A stretch of DNA of 64,000 nt from Burhinus oedicnemus (lineage: Eukaryota > Chordata > Aves > Charadriiformes > Burhinidae), in NCBI GenBank assembly GCA_008921705.1, contig VFFE01005991.1:67148-131147 (forward strand), in the 5' to 3' direction. Of this stretch, positions 63,431-64,000 are shown in pieces. Below the pieces are notes generated by a model, which was not told where the DNA came from, made no database searches, and was given only the letters and a program-made list of their open reading frames with translations. The position numbers and the translations under genes were made by a program. How positions within the stretch are numbered: position 1 is the stretch's first letter; each line of letters begins with the position of its first letter.

Positions 63431-64000
63431 TAGTAGACCATTTCTTATCTTCTGTTACAAATGCCCGGCCTCAGTGATCCATGCACACAGACACTGCTAC
63501 TCAGCTCTGTTTATTTGGGAACACAGCCAAGCAGCTGAATAGGCAGAAAGAAAAACCCACAATCATCAACTGGTGCAAAGCATAGCAGCTATTTGCTCAG
63601 TAACACAGGTCATTCTATATAACCAGTGCAATTCTTCTGTTGCAAGCAGGTCGTCAGTCAAGTAGTAAATCAGAGCCTGCCTCTGACTTTCTATACCCTG
63701 CAGAGAACTACCCTGAGTTAGCAGAACAACTGCCTCTCCAGCTACTGTGCTGATTTCCCAGCACTATACCAGAACAACGAAAAAGTTACCCAATTGCAGG
63801 AGACGTATGAGAAAGGTCACATGAAAGCGTTGACTCAGTAATAAACGTAATAACATAATGATGGGGGGGAACAACGTTAAATTAATTCCTTTGCCTCAGC
63901 TTCTCCATCACCTACAGACAGGAAAGGAATCTGACATTTAAATTTATAAAAGTAGTGAGAGTTTCATTGCACATATACTTAATTTGGGAAAAGAACTTGA
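63431..64000. other. NRG3 upstream intron, right edge; no gene seen
   Basis: Ordinary AT-rich sequence to the window edge. Nothing coding recognised; if the CpG patch were a minus-strand promoter, upstream elements would lie here, but I see no clear TATA box. Confidence 0.5.

Noticed and set aside
1..64000. CRISPR arrays, tRNA or rRNA genes, bacterial operons
   Set aside because: No regularly spaced repeats, no tRNA cloverleaf or rRNA sequence, and the whole window has vertebrate intron character.

Overview
The window looks like one piece of a bird genome: AT-rich, non-coding for almost its whole length, with interspersed repeats of the CR1 LINE family and a solitary avian-type ERV LTR. I see no L1 or Alu-like elements, no bacterial gene structure and no operons. 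The organism call is an inference from repeat content; the species cannot be fixed from the sequence.

The one protein-coding feature I can defend is a 130-bp exon on the minus strand at 33085-33214. It has a polypyrimidine-AG acceptor and a GTAAGT donor and encodes the first four cysteines of the EGF-like domain of neuregulin-3 (NRG3). NRG3 is a membrane-anchored ligand of the ERBB4 receptor tyrosine kinase and is encoded by a very large, intron-rich gene in other vertebrates. The window is therefore best read as the interior of NRG3, transcribed right to left. Coordinates above 33214 belong to the upstream intron (intron 1 by the mammalian gene structure) and those below 33085 to the downstream intron (intron 2). 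I found no further NRG3 exon.

Layout by region: 1-20 kb is intron 2 with one old CR1 3' fragment (about 5.3 kb), scattered microsatellites and a few stretches rich in homeodomain, SOX or MEIS-like motifs that could be conserved enhancers. At 20.1-20.5 kb lies a very decayed ancient CR1. At 21.6-23.5 kb two CR1 copies lie head-to-head, one with a 232-codon open reverse-transcriptase segment that keeps the FADD box. At 28.8 kb there is a perfect 16-bp inverted repeat with a 6-nt loop. The NRG3 exon follows at 33.1 kb. A 960-bp solo LTR (33.6-34.6 kb) sits about 430 bp upstream of it in the gene's sense. From 34.6 to 63.2 kb is intron 1 with a CR1 fragment at 43.3 kb, a long degenerate CR1 at 44.9-46.4 kb, another fragment at 56.7 kb and many A or T runs. 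At 63.25-63.43 kb a compact CpG-rich patch stands out from its surroundings and may be an alternative promoter or exon.

Most open frames of 60-190 codons in this window are chance frames or lie inside the repeats, and are not listed as genes. I did not find a convincing new biological system. The strongest leads are the CpG patch, the perfect hairpin and the inverted CR1 pair within the NRG3 transcript.
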